Below are positions 54,098-63,413 of a stretch of 64,000 nucleotides of DNA, in pieces; position 1 is the first letter of the stretch, and each line of letters opens with the position of its first letter. The notes beneath the pieces are model-generated. The model was given only the letters and a program-made list of their open reading frames with translations. It did not search any database and was not told the DNA's origin. A program made the translations under genes and the position numbers. Origin of the DNA: Alphaproteobacteria bacterium (lineage in GTDB: Bacteria > Pseudomonadota > Alphaproteobacteria > CAAGCB01 > CAG-977); NCBI GenBank assembly GCA_024413465.1, contig JAKSVU010000002.1, positions 1 to 64,000 on the forward strand. The letters are read 5' to 3'.

Positions 54098-55120
54098 ATG
54101 TCCAGTGAATTAAATGAAGTATTTCAAAGTGATCCATTGAAAGGTCAAAAGAATCCAATTTTTTACACGATGAAAGCACCTGAAGTGCCTTTGCAAATCA
54201 AAAAAATGAAGGTTGTAGAAATTCCACGATTAGTAAATATAATTGATACAATTGCAAATAATTCTGAATTTGGTCGTGCTGTTTTGGAAGATGCAGCAAA
54301 TGCAGGATATGGAATAACATTTGAATATATGTCAGCCTGTGGATATTGTGAAAAAGAAAGCAAAATGATAGCTTTAAATCCTACTTTGAGTGATGATTTG
54401 TTGATTGCAACTTTGGCTCATGAATCTCGTCATGCTCAACAATTTGTTCATGGGGCAAATGATGATTTTGGAATGATGAATCTAAAAAGTGAAATTATGA
54501 ATACACGTGCTGAGGAGGCTGATGCAGAAACAGCAGCGGCAGCAACTTGTTTTGAGATGAAGAAAAATGGAGTTGATGGGCCTTGGAAGGCTTTTGCATC
54601 AGATTCTCCAGAAATATCTTCCGAATTTCTAAAAGCATCTGACGGAAAAAATGATCAAGTAACGGATAAGATGTTGCAAGCTGCTTTCAATGGGTGGTTT
54701 AAGGATATTAAAACGGTAGATGCATATGAGCAGTCCTATTATCAAGACGTGATGGATACGGCGATGGATAAAGGAAAAGAATTCAAGTATCCGTACGACA
54801 AAGAAGTATCTTCAAAGGAAATTGTGACAATGTTTTGTCATAATGTAAAAGGCGAGTGTTATTGGAAAGACAATTTAGATGTTATGAATGAACCTGAGAA
54901 GTTATCGGTGTGTGCAAAAACAATTAATATTGCTGATGAATTTTTCAGAACGCGTGAAGAAAAAAATGGAACAGCAATGGATGATTCCTATTTGCAGCTT
55001 CCTGTTCGTGATCCTAAATTCTTGAATAAGGATACTCGTCATCAAGAAGTAAAATCAGAAGTTAATAGAAATGCACAATTCGTAAGAAATGTTTTACAAG
55101 CAAAAAAATTACAGAGATAA
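54098..55120 (+). CDS. HExxH-containing metallopeptidase-like protein A
   Basis: A 340-aa cytoplasmic-looking protein (no signal peptide). 'LIATLAHESRHAQQFVHGA' is an HExxH zinc-binding helix, and 'RAEEADAETAAAATCFEM' about 35 residues later provides a candidate third ligand in 'EADA', the gluzincin-like arrangement seen in the DUF6782-type putative metallopeptidases. The rest has no recognisable domain. The tandem gene 12 nt downstream is a clear paralogue with the same helix and the same 'EADA'. The ATG at 54098 has AGGA upstream; a TTG nine codons earlier is less likely. The substrate is unknown. Confidence 0.75.
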   Translation: MSSELNEVFQSDPLKGQKNPIFYTMKAPEVPLQIKKMKVVEIPRLVNIIDTIANNSEFGRAVLEDAANAGYGITFEYMSACGYCEKESKMIALNPTLSDDLLIATLAHESRHAQQFVHGANDDFGMMNLKSEIMNTRAEEADAETAAAATCFEMKKNGVDGPWKAFASDSPEISSEFLKASDGKNDQVTDKMLQAAFNGWFKDIKTVDAYEQSYYQDVMDTAMDKGKEFKYPYDKEVSSKEIVTMFCHNVKGECYWKDNLDVMNEPEKLSVCAKTINIADEFFRTREEKNGTAMDDSYLQLPVRDPKFLNKDTRHQEVKSEVNRNAQFVRNVLQAKKLQR

Positions 55121-55132
55121 AAGAGGTTGAAA

Positions 55133-56209
55133 ATGGCATTACAATCAATTTTTGAAAAAGAAGAACTTCAGGCTGTAGAATATGAAAATGAAAAGCCTGC
55201 TGTTGACGTAGATTTACGTTATTGTCCTAAAAAGGATAGACCTCGGATGATTTCAATGATTAATCGTTTATCAAAAAGTAAATTGGGATTTGAAACACTA
55301 CAAATTGCTGCTGATAATGGATATCACTTCAACTTTATTCGTGGAGAAAATCGGGCTTTTGGTTTTGCAGATCCAGAATCTAAGAGAATAGCTTTAAATC
55401 CTAATTGGCCAGATGATAAATTAATTGGAACAATGTGCCATGAATGTCGTCATGCAGGACAATTTGTTCGTGCAAGCAATTTAAATGAAGCAAATTGGGA
55501 CGTAAAAACGAATTTGATTTATATGCGTGCTATGGAAGCAGATGCTCAAGCGTATGCTTCATCTGCTTGTGAAGAATTATTCCGTATGGGAGATAAAGGT
55601 CCTAAAGAACAATTCTATAAATATTATCCCGAGATTGCTGTCGGTTTCTCGAAGGCTCTTATCAAGAATGATGCTCAATTAGGTCATAGTTTGTTAACAG
55701 ATACGTTTGAGGCTTGGTATGATCAACTTGGAACGAAGTCTGTTTATGAGGAAGGGTATTTAATTGAACCTATGCAACAGGAATTACGTGATATCGCAAA
55801 TGGTAAAGGTGTGTCTATGACTTTTGATCAATCTTTAACAGCAGAGCATACAATTTCTGAAATTTGCTGGACAAAGGATGGTAATTATTTCCAAGATGAT
55901 CCTAAGGTCTTAAACGGTGGTAAATACTTAAATGTTTCTGAATTTAATATGGAACAAATGAAGAAATTCTTTGAATTTAGAAAAGAATTAACAGGATTGG
56001 ACGATTCTAAGACATTAGAGGAAATTCCAACTCGTCCGAATACGATTACTCCGCGTGTTTCTGAAATGAAAAAGCCACCAGTAAAGAAGGCTAAAAAAGA
56101 GAAAGAAACTTCTCGTCGAAAAATCATGGAAAATAAACAAAAAACACAAAAAAATACTTTAGCTGCTAAGTTTGTTGCTGTTCAAAAACATTTGGCTGGC
56201 AGAGTTTAA
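55133..56209 (+). CDS. HExxH-containing metallopeptidase-like protein B
   Basis: A 358-aa paralogue of the gene just upstream. 'LIGTMCHECRHAGQFVRAS' carries HExxH and 'RAMEADAQAYASSACEEL' the matching Glu. 'KRIALNPNWPDDKLIGTM' parallels 'MIALNPTLSDDLLIATL' in protein A, which shows common descent along the whole domain. A basic C-terminal tail ('KKPPVKKAKKEKETSRRK') is unique to this copy. AGAGG lies 6 nt before the ATG. The pair is transcribed together and closed by a terminator. Confidence 0.75.
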   Translation: MALQSIFEKEELQAVEYENEKPAVDVDLRYCPKKDRPRMISMINRLSKSKLGFETLQIAADNGYHFNFIRGENRAFGFADPESKRIALNPNWPDDKLIGTMCHECRHAGQFVRASNLNEANWDVKTNLIYMRAMEADAQAYASSACEELFRMGDKGPKEQFYKYYPEIAVGFSKALIKNDAQLGHSLLTDTFEAWYDQLGTKSVYEEGYLIEPMQQELRDIANGKGVSMTFDQSLTAEHTISEICWTKDGNYFQDDPKVLNGGKYLNVSEFNMEQMKKFFEFRKELTGLDDSKTLEEIPTRPNTITPRVSEMKKPPVKKAKKEKETSRRKIMENKQKTQKNTLAAKFVAVQKHLAGRV

Positions 56210-56230
56210 ATGAATTTTTTATAACTTAAA

Positions 56231-56268
56231 AATACTCAATTGAAATTTTTCCATTGAGTATTTTTTTT
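56231..56268 (+). terminator. Terminator after the HExxH pair
   Basis: Stem AATACTCAAT / ATTGAGTATT (56231-56240 with 56253-56262), 12-nt loop, then a T-run. It lies 21 nt past the stop at 56209. Confidence 0.88.
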
Positions 56269-56361
56269 CTAAGAATGAATAAAAGATTAAAAAAGTGTTG
56301 TCGTTTATAGAGGATGTGTATATAAACTTGTGATAATATAATTTTATAAGTGGGGGCTAAA

Positions 56362-57021
56362 ATGACAGAACTTTCAAAAATGTATCCTAATTTACACGTT
56401 GTGGAACATCCTTTGATTAAACACAAGTTATCAAAGATGCGTGATCAAGAAACGTCAACGAAGACATTTAGAACTTTACTAAGAGAAATTGCCTTGTTGA
56501 TGGGATATGAGATTACACGTGATTTGCCGTTAGTTTATGAAGAAATACAAACTCCGATTTGTAAGACAATGGCTCCATTGATTGCTGGCAAAAAATTAGC
56601 AGTTGTTCCTATTTTGCGTGCTGGTTTGGGAATGGCAGACGGATTAACAGAATTAGTTCCTTCTGCTCGTATTGGTCATATTGGATTGTATCGTGATCCT
56701 CAGACTTTAAAACCTGTGGAATATTTGGTAAAATTACCTCCAATTGATGATCGTTTATTTATTTTGGTTGATCCAATGTTAGCTACAGGGAATTCTGCAA
56801 TTTCAGCAACGGAAACTTTGTTAAAACGTGGTGTGGATAAAGATAAAATTGTTTTTATGGCTTTGGTTGGTTGTCCAGAAGGTGTTAAAACATATTGCAG
56901 TCGTTTTCCTGAAATTCCATTATATGTGGCTGCAGTTGATGAAAAATTGAATGAACATGGATATATTGTTCCAGGATTAGGTGATGCTGGAGATAGATTG
57001 TTCGGAACAAAAACAATATAA
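56362..57021 (+). CDS. upp: Uracil phosphoribosyltransferase
   Basis: Converts uracil and PRPP to UMP, completing pyrimidine salvage. The 219-aa protein has '[20 protein letters not shown]', '[15 protein letters not shown]', the PRPP loop '[15 protein letters not shown]' and the uracil-binding C-terminus '[16 protein letters not shown]'. Start at the ATG at 56362 behind a GGGGG-rich site; a GTG four codons earlier is possible. It is transcribed opposite to the deo run but clearly belongs to the same pathway: uracil made by pyrimidine phosphorylases would be reused here. Confidence 0.97.
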   Translation: MTELSKMYPNLHVVEHPLIKHKLSKMRDQETSTKTFRTLLREIALLMGYEITRDLPLVYEEIQTPICKTMAPLIAGKKLAVVPILRAGLGMADGLTELVPSARIGHIGLYRDPQTLKPVEYLVKLPPIDDRLFILVDPMLATGNSAISATETLLKRGVDKDKIVFMALVGCPEGVKTYCSRFPEIPLYVAAVDEKLNEHGYIVPGLGDAGDRLFGTKTI

Positions 57022-57043
57022 TAACTAAAGGCGGAGAATTCCT

Positions 57044-59119
57044 TTGAAAAAACTTATTCTTTTAATTCTAGCTGTTGTTTGTGCAATTGGTACGGGTGTT
57101 TACTTTATTATGCCTTCTAATAACGATTGGAATGCGTATATCAAAGAAGCCTGTGATACGGTTAAAAAAGAAACGGGATTAGAGTTAAAAATAGAAGGAG
57201 TTCCCACTTATGTAAAAACTTCTACAACTTTAAAACTGGGGAGAGTGACTTTATCTAACGTTCAAGGAGGAACGTTTGAAAAGATGATTGTTGCTCAAGC
57301 CGGAGAAATTCATTTCGATCCTAAAGTTATTTTAAAACGCCAATATTTAATCGAAAAAATTTTATTGAAGAATGCAGAGGTGTTCGTTGAAAGATTGCCT
57401 TCTGGTAAATGGAATTGGCAAACTGCATTTTTAGATCGTGAAACTGATGGGGCAAAAGTTGGTTTTGATAGTTTGTTATTAAATGATGGTGTTATCCATA
57501 TGCGTCAAAACAGATACGCCGAAGAAGTCGTTTGGAAAGATTTTAATGGTGAATTAGCTGCTGATGGTTTATATGGTCCATTTAATTTTGAAGGTAGCTT
57601 TAAAGTAAAAGATGCTACTTTTATTTTTTCATTTAAGACAAGTAGCTTTTCAAAATTCCAGTCTCCAGATGTTACTTTCACAGTTGCTAATTCAGATGCT
57701 GAAGCTAGAATTTTATTTTCCGGTAAATACGGGATGACGGATAAGGATAAGGGCAATGTAAATGGAACGTTGACTTTTGAATTCCAAAAATCAAAAGGTT
57801 TGTTCAATTTGTTGTTTGATGGTGAATTACCGGATGAATTGTTTTTGCCTATCAAAGGATCTGCAACAATTGATGATAATTTAGAAACGCGTGTTAATAC
57901 AATTACAGATTTAGTCTTTAAATACGGAAGTGATACTGCAGCTTCTGGTAAAATGAAAATTACGACGTTGACGCAAGAAGAAGCTGTTTTATTGCGTCGA
58001 AAAGACGAACAGAAAAAAGCAGAAGAACAAAATGATGGAGATAAAATTTATATCCGTGATCCTGCTAACCCAAGTGTTCAAGTAGATATCGATGAAGATA
58101 CAGGTATTTTGGTTAAAGTTTCTGAAAACTTTTTACCTAAAAACTATGAAGGAACTATTGTCTTTTCTAAATTTGCGATGGATCCTGTTGTCAAAAATAT
58201 AGTTAAGATATTTAATGTTTTCGGACAACAAAAAGGATTGCGAGATTCTGCAAATCGTGTTGATTTTGATATAATGTTTGATCAAGCCAACTATGGCGAA
58301 GATAAGATTAAACAAATGAGATTGACAGCCAAGTCTGGAAAATTGAATGAAGTTGATGTTACTTATAAAGCTCAATTGCCTGGTGATACACGTGTCGAAG
58401 GTGTTGGTAAAGTAAAATTGGCAGATATACCTTCTTTTGATACAGATTTAAAAATTAAAGGAGAGACCTTTGGCTCAACTTTGAAATGGGCTGGGGTGCA
58501 ATTATCAGATGAACTGCCTCCAAACGCCTATAGAAATATAGATGTTGATGCCAAATTATCAATTAACCAAAAGCTTTTAAATTTATCAAGCCTTTCACTC
58601 GAATTGGATAAAATTAAAACAAAATCAAATGCATACGTTTTGTTTGGAGATAATGCGAACGTTTCTGTTGAAGTAAATGGAATTGATTTTTCAATGTATG
58701 CTCCCGAAACGAATCAGAAGTTTAATGAAGCTTGGGTCGGCATAAAGAAAAAAGATTTATATGATAAATTAAAAATTTTATCTGATTACCTACAGCCATT
58801 TACAGATCAAAAAGTCAATATGCAACTTTATGCAGAACAGATTAATTGGTCAGATATAAAAGCGAAAAATATTGAACTTTCTTTTGCATTAGATCATGGA
58901 AAAACAATTATTGAAACGTTTAAAGCTCAAGATGTTTGGGGAGTGGATTTAGATTTATCAGGTGAAATTTCTCGTTTCGGAGCAAATCCAGAGTTTTCAG
59001 ATCTAAATGTTTCTGTTGCTGCTAAAAAACTTTCAGTTGCAGTTGATCAATTGGGAATATCTGTTCCTGCAGATTTGATGAAAAACGATTTGATGAAAAT
59101 GACCGGAGAATTTTCGTGA
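57044..59119 (+). CDS. AsmA-family protein, N-terminal part before an in-frame TGA
   Basis: The first 691 codons of an AsmA-like protein: signal-anchor 'MKKLILLILAVVCAIGTGVY', then the repeated beta-rich groove typical of AsmA/TamB-related lipid transport proteins in the envelope, with 'LILKNAEVFVERLPSGKWNW' matching the AsmA 'N-W' motif near residue 125. TTG start with GGCGGAG 7 nt upstream. The frame stops at a TGA (59117-59119) after 'MTGEFS', and the homologous sequence continues in the same frame directly after it to 61342. So this is half of an interrupted 1432-aa protein unless the TGA is read through. Confidence 0.82.
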   Translation: MKKLILLILAVVCAIGTGVYFIMPSNNDWNAYIKEACDTVKKETGLELKIEGVPTYVKTSTTLKLGRVTLSNVQGGTFEKMIVAQAGEIHFDPKVILKRQYLIEKILLKNAEVFVERLPSGKWNWQTAFLDRETDGAKVGFDSLLLNDGVIHMRQNRYAEEVVWKDFNGELAADGLYGPFNFEGSFKVKDATFIFSFKTSSFSKFQSPDVTFTVANSDAEARILFSGKYGMTDKDKGNVNGTLTFEFQKSKGLFNLLFDGELPDELFLPIKGSATIDDNLETRVNTITDLVFKYGSDTAASGKMKITTLTQEEAVLLRRKDEQKKAEEQNDGDKIYIRDPANPSVQVDIDEDTGILVKVSENFLPKNYEGTIVFSKFAMDPVVKNIVKIFNVFGQQKGLRDSANRVDFDIMFDQANYGEDKIKQMRLTAKSGKLNEVDVTYKAQLPGDTRVEGVGKVKLADIPSFDTDLKIKGETFGSTLKWAGVQLSDELPPNAYRNIDVDAKLSINQKLLNLSSLSLELDKIKTKSNAYVLFGDNANVSVEVNGIDFSMYAPETNQKFNEAWVGIKKKDLYDKLKILSDYLQPFTDQKVNMQLYAEQINWSDIKAKNIELSFALDHGKTIIETFKAQDVWGVDLDLSGEISRFGANPEFSDLNVSVAAKKLSVAVDQLGISVPADLMKNDLMKMTGEFS

Positions 59120-59164
59120 AATATTGATTTATTCGATTTCGAAACAAGATTTTCAAATGATGTT

Positions 59165-61342
59165 TTGAAAATTAGTGCCAAGGGAAAAGCAAAAAGAGTT
59201 GGAACTGAATATTTGTCAACGTTGGATATCGATGCTTCTCATGAAAATTTTAGGCGTTTTGTAGCTTTGTTTACAAATAAGTATAGACCAGTTTCTGCAA
59301 ATCCTGGAAATTTATCATTGCATGGGACAATGATGATTGAGGCAAAACAAATTAAAATGCCAAATTTTGTTGCAGAAATCGCAAAGCAACCCTTTACTGG
59401 ATCTTTGCTGATTGATCAAACAGGGCAATTGCCAGTTTTAAATCTTGATTTGTCAACAAATGGTCAATTCCCATTATTAAGTTTAGCTCCTCGTTTGAAT
59501 CTGTTTAATGTTACGGGAAATGAAGTTACAGATTTAAATAAGAAGTTTTTTGAAAAAGATGGTCTGTTTGAAGGTCTAGATAATCTTGTTTTCCCAAGAA
59601 CGGTTATTGATACAAGTTTTTTGAGTGGATATGAATCTAAGATTAATATTCATGCTGACAGAGTTTTGTTAGGTGGCGGCTTCTTGAAAAATGCAGATTT
59701 TTCTTTTTTGACAAATCCGAATGGGATGAAGCTTGAAATTCAAAAGGCTGTATTAGATGAAAGTCCATTAGTAGGTTCAATCGTAATGGGGTATGGAAAT
59801 GGAATACATAGATTGGCAACTGATTTATCTTTGTCGAGTGTGTCTATAAATACACCATTTTTCAATAATGATAGAATGGATTTATTCTTTATGTCTCAAG
59901 GGGCGATAAAGATAAAAACAGAAGGATTTGGAAGTAGTCTTTATGATATTATTCAAACAATGACAGGAAAAACAGAAATTACGTTTGATTCTGTTGTCTT
60001 AAAAGGTTTCCAATATACAGATTTATCCAATAAATCAAAATATTTAAAACCAGAAAATAAGGACGAATTTATTAAAACAAGTAGTCTTGGAAGAACAAAT
60101 TTAAGTAAAGTTTCTGCTAAGTTTAACGTTCATAAAGGGGGATGGATTTCTACAGAATTGCAGGGAATTTATAATAAGGATAAAATAACTTTAGGTTCTA
60201 TCAAGTTTAATATGCCAACAGGAACTTTTTCATCATCTTTAAATTTTATTTTTAATAACGATAAGTTGCCTATTTACATTATTTCATTGGACAAAACATC
60301 AAAGCAAAATTTAACAGTTAAAGATAATATGGGAGAATTTTTGAAGGCTGTTTTTGCTGAAAATTCGGAACGTATCGCAAAAGAAGAAAAGCAAAAAGAG
60401 GATTTGCGTAAAGCTGAAGAAGAAAAGATAGCTAAAGAATTAAATGATAGACGCGAAAAAATCATGGCGATTGATACAGTTGTGTCAAATGCAGCTCAAG
60501 ATGCCTCTGTAAAATTAGCAGAATTGGAAGATTATAAGGATGCTTATCGTGTTCAAGTTTATTATAAGGATTTGACATCGATGGCAAAGGATATTGCTGA
60601 TTTACAGATTATGATTCGTGAAATTTTGGGGCAAGAAAAAATAGATAATGGTCACGTATCTAGTTTAGAAAGACGCAAAAATTCTGTGGTTGTTAATCGT
60701 GAGCAAAAGATAAATGAAACCTTTGATACTGCTTTGGGATTAGGAATAAAAGATAAGATTTATACAAAATACATTTTGGAATCAAATGAAGTTTTGCAAA
60801 AATTGAATACTTATAAAGTTAAATATTCAGATAATAAAGTTATTGAAGGTGAAGTAGAAAACGTTGGAAAAAATTTAACTGATTTAAGAAAGTTAAATGA
60901 TAGTCTTAAAAAAGTAACGGACGTCGTTGCTTTGAAAATTAAGTTAACAGATGCTGATTTCATTTATCAAAAAATAAAAGCAAGTGAAGCTGTTGTCGAT
61001 AAGATTTTAGACGATATGAAACAAGCACAAGAAGCTGAAAAAACGCGTTTGGAAGAAGAAGCTCGTCTGAAAGCTGAAGAGGAAGCTCGTTTAAAAGCCG
61101 AAGAAGCTGCTCGTCTAAAAGCTGAAGCCGAACAAAAAGCGATAGAAGAAGAAAACAGAAAATCAACAATTTTTAAAAAGAATTCTATTGGTGAAAATGT
61201 CATTGAAGAAAGTGAAGAAAATTTGAATGGTGAAGAACAAAATGAATCTACAGGAATTTTGCATGATTTATCTGAAGATAACGAAAGTTCTGAATCTTCA
61301 AATGAAGAAGATACTTCAGAAATTATCATTCGTCGTAGATAA
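59165..61342 (+). pseudogene. AsmA-family protein, C-terminal part after the in-frame TGA
   Basis: Continuation of the AsmA-like gene in the same frame; the open frame really begins at 59120 ('NIDLFDFETRFSNDVLKI'), right after the TGA. The first possible start in frame is a TTG at 59165 without a ribosome site, so this is not an independent gene. It has the AsmA C-terminal core ('LSSVSINTPFFNNDRMDLFF', 'IIQTMTGKTEITFDSVVLKG'), then a charged coiled-coil region with 'ARLKAEEEARLKAEE' repeats and an acidic tail ending 'IIIRRR'. Coding quality stays normal on both sides of the stop, so the break is recent, a sequencing error, or a recoding event. Confidence 0.72.
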
Positions 61343-61345
61343 AAT

Positions 61346-61819
61346 ATGAAAAAAGGATTGTTTTTTTTCTTACTATCAATGTTTTTTTCTTGGTCTTGCT
61401 TTGCAGATAATCAAGAAAATGGAAATAGTTTGGAGAATACAATTGTTTACTCAAGTTCTGATTACAAGAGAGCGGGTAAAAGTATTACAGATCAAATTCT
61501 ACAATCTGGTGTCTTGGAAAATGTTTCAGAGAAGAAATATAATTTGATGTTTGGCCGAATCATAAATGAAAGTTTTTATAATTTTGATGTCGATGCTTTT
61601 GTAAAAAATATACGTTCATCTCTTAAATCAAAGGTGAATATTGTAAAAGGAAACAAAAAGGATATCGATTTTGTTTTAGCGGGAAGATTAACTGAAAGAA
61701 CAGCTACCTTGTTGAATAAGACAAAGCGGAAAGAATATTATATCGAACTAAAATTGACAGATTTTCAAACAAATACAGAATTAAAGGTTATAAAAATACC
61801 GTTTGTTCATAAGAACTAA
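61346..61819 (+). CDS. LpoB-like exported protein
   Basis: A 157-aa exported protein with signal peptide 'MKKGLFFFLLSMFFSWSCFA'. The mature part ('YKRAGKSITDQILQSGVLEN', 'FVLAGRLTERTATLLNKTK', 'YYIELKLTDFQTNTELKVI') resembles LpoB, the outer-membrane activator of a penicillin-binding protein, or related CsgG-like domains. The Cys in the signal lies at an unusual place for a lipobox, so lipidation is unclear. It starts 3 nt after the AsmA-like gene, so they are one unit. Confidence 0.6.
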   Translation: MKKGLFFFLLSMFFSWSCFADNQENGNSLENTIVYSSSDYKRAGKSITDQILQSGVLENVSEKKYNLMFGRIINESFYNFDVDAFVKNIRSSLKSKVNIVKGNKKDIDFVLAGRLTERTATLLNKTKRKEYYIELKLTDFQTNTELKVIKIPFVHKN

Positions 61820-62481
61820 AGAGAATATTCCCAACGAATATCAGCACCTTTAACAGTTGTCGAAGTGCAGGTTGAAAATAACGTATCATATTCGACAGGA
61901 AGGTAGTGTTGGTTTTCACTTAACGTTTTTAAACTTCCATCCGCATTGTAGAGTTGATATTTCCAAACGTATTCAGCGAGCGTTGTTGCTGCATATCCAT
62001 CTTGAACAACAATCTTTGTTAATCCGGAGGAGGAGTCATCACCCCAATCAATTTTTAAAACGTCTGTACATGGTTTTTTAGGCATATCTTGGAACGTAAT
62101 GACTAATCTTTTTTCTTGAGAGGTGGCATCAACGTAATATCCAATTTTTATAGGTCCACCATAAGGAGAAGCAACGCTATCCCCATTTACGTCCGTTGGA
62201 TCAACAATCTCTAATTTTACGAGTTGGTCTGATTTAAAAAAATTCACCCCATCAACAGTTTCGTAAGTAGAACTTGCAACATCATCAATAACCGTTAAAA
62301 CATTGCGTGCATTTTTTACAATTCTAGTTATTTGAGTTCTAGTTAAAGAAACTTTTACTTGGCTATACATTGCATTGATGCCAGACATTAATCCAACGCT
62401 AATCATTCCAACAACGGAAAGAACGCCTAGAACTTCAATCATTGATGCACCACGTTGGGCAGAAGATTTTTTACTAAACAT
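61816..62481 (-). CDS. Type IV pilin/pseudopilin-like protein
   Basis: A 221-aa protein with a type III (prepilin) signal: 'SAQRG|ASMIEVLGVLSVVG' has the Gly cleavage site, Glu at +5 and a hydrophobic helix. Prepilin peptidase would cleave and methylate it. The remainder is a globular head with a possible disulfide ('KKPCTDVL' and 'FSTCTSTT'). No other pilus gene is in the window. It is co-directional with a 73-aa gene starting upstream, with 3 nt between. Confidence 0.82.
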   Translation of the reverse strand: MFSKKSSAQRGASMIEVLGVLSVVGMISVGLMSGINAMYSQVKVSLTRTQITRIVKNARNVLTVIDDVASSTYETVDGVNFFKSDQLVKLEIVDPTDVNGDSVASPYGGPIKIGYYVDATSQEKRLVITFQDMPKKPCTDVLKIDWGDDSSSGLTKIVVQDGYAATTLAEYVWKYQLYNADGSLKTLSENQHYLPVEYDTLFSTCTSTTVKGADIRWEYSL

Positions 62482-62484
62482 TTT

Positions 62485-62706
62485 TTATACCCATATATCT
62501 AAGTATGTGCCACGAGGGGCGCTAAAAAATAATTTTCGACCATCTATTTCCACATATTCATCTGTAGAAAGCCCAGCAAAAGGAGCCTCTACACGGTGAG
62601 TGTTTTGTTGTGGTTGTTTTTCTACTTCCCTTGTAGAAGGACGGATAACAAGCTGTTTCGATGGTGTCGAAACAAGTCCATTTGAAACACTTGTAATATT
62701 CGCCAT
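62485..62706 (-). CDS. Small hypothetical protein upstream of the pilin-like gene
   Basis: A 73-aa protein, 'MANITSVSNGLVSTPSKQL' to 'RKLFFSAPRGTYLDIWV', without signal peptide. It lies 3 nt before the pilin-like gene, in the same direction, and has a GGGA site. No family recognised; perhaps a pilus accessory or just coupled. Confidence 0.55.
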   Translation of the reverse strand: MANITSVSNGLVSTPSKQLVIRPSTREVEKQPQQNTHRVEAPFAGLSTDEYVEIDGRKLFFSAPRGTYLDIWV

Positions 62707-62795
62707 AAAATAGTTCCCGTTATAAAGTTTTGTTTAACTATCTTATAATATAACATTTAAATAGATATTGAAATTATTTAAAAGGATTTTTTTTC

Positions 62796-63410
62796 GTGAT
62801 TGATAATGATTTAAGTTTTTCAAAATCAGCTGTAACTCGTTTTAGTCATGATTTGGCAGGAGTGATTGGAGCAGTTGCAAATAGTTTAAGTTTGTTGGGA
62901 GAATTAGGGGGATGTGACGAAGAAACCTTGAATCTTGCAACAAATAACGCTGAAATTTTATTAGCAAGATTGCGTTTTTTTAGAGCTGCATTTGGAAATG
63001 ATGGTCCTTTATCAGACTTGTTGGGAACGAAGCAACTTGCAGAAAATTACGTCCATTCAATAGAGAATAAATCATCTACATTTAAATTAAATTGGAAAGT
63101 AGATGAAGATTTGCCTTTGTTCAATTTTAGAATCATTTTAATAGCCATTCAAATCGTTGCCGAGTCGATGATGTTTGGGGGAGAAATAACAATTGAAGCA
63201 ACTGCGGGAATGAAAAATATAATTCTTCGCGGAGTTGGAAAGAAAATCAAAACAGAAGATGGTTTGGAAAATGTTTTCGCGGGAAAAGATGTAGAATTGA
63301 CGCCAAGATTGACGGGAGCTTATTTCGTAAAAGCGATTTTGGACCAATACCATTGGTATTCTCAAATCGATAAAACGGAAACAGAAATTCAAATTTGTTT
63401 TAAAGGATAA
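62796..63410 (+). CDS. chpT: ChpT-like histidine phosphotransferase
   Basis: A 204-aa member of the alphaproteobacterial ChpT family. It shuttles phosphate from the hybrid kinase CckA to CtrA and CpdR, controlling the cell cycle. The phospho-accepting His lies in 'AVTRFSHDLAGVIGAVANSL' at about residue 18 (H-D-L-x-G), on a four-helix bundle that dimerises; the C-terminal half is a degenerate ATPase-like fold ('RLTGAYFVKAILDQY'). Start is GTG behind AAAAGG. It is followed 3 nt later by a coiled-coil gene that runs out of the window. Confidence 0.87.
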   Translation: MIDNDLSFSKSAVTRFSHDLAGVIGAVANSLSLLGELGGCDEETLNLATNNAEILLARLRFFRAAFGNDGPLSDLLGTKQLAENYVHSIENKSSTFKLNWKVDEDLPLFNFRIILIAIQIVAESMMFGGEITIEATAGMKNIILRGVGKKIKTEDGLENVFAGKDVELTPRLTGAYFVKAILDQYHWYSQIDKTETEIQICFKG

Positions 63411-63413
63411 CTT

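Noticed and set aside
57044-61342. UGA read as tryptophan (altered genetic code) to explain the open AsmA-like frame
   Set aside because: ccmF, ccmG, the aldo/keto reductase, the polyferredoxin and ligA all end at TGA, mostly in ATGA overlaps with the next gene, so TGA is a normal stop here.
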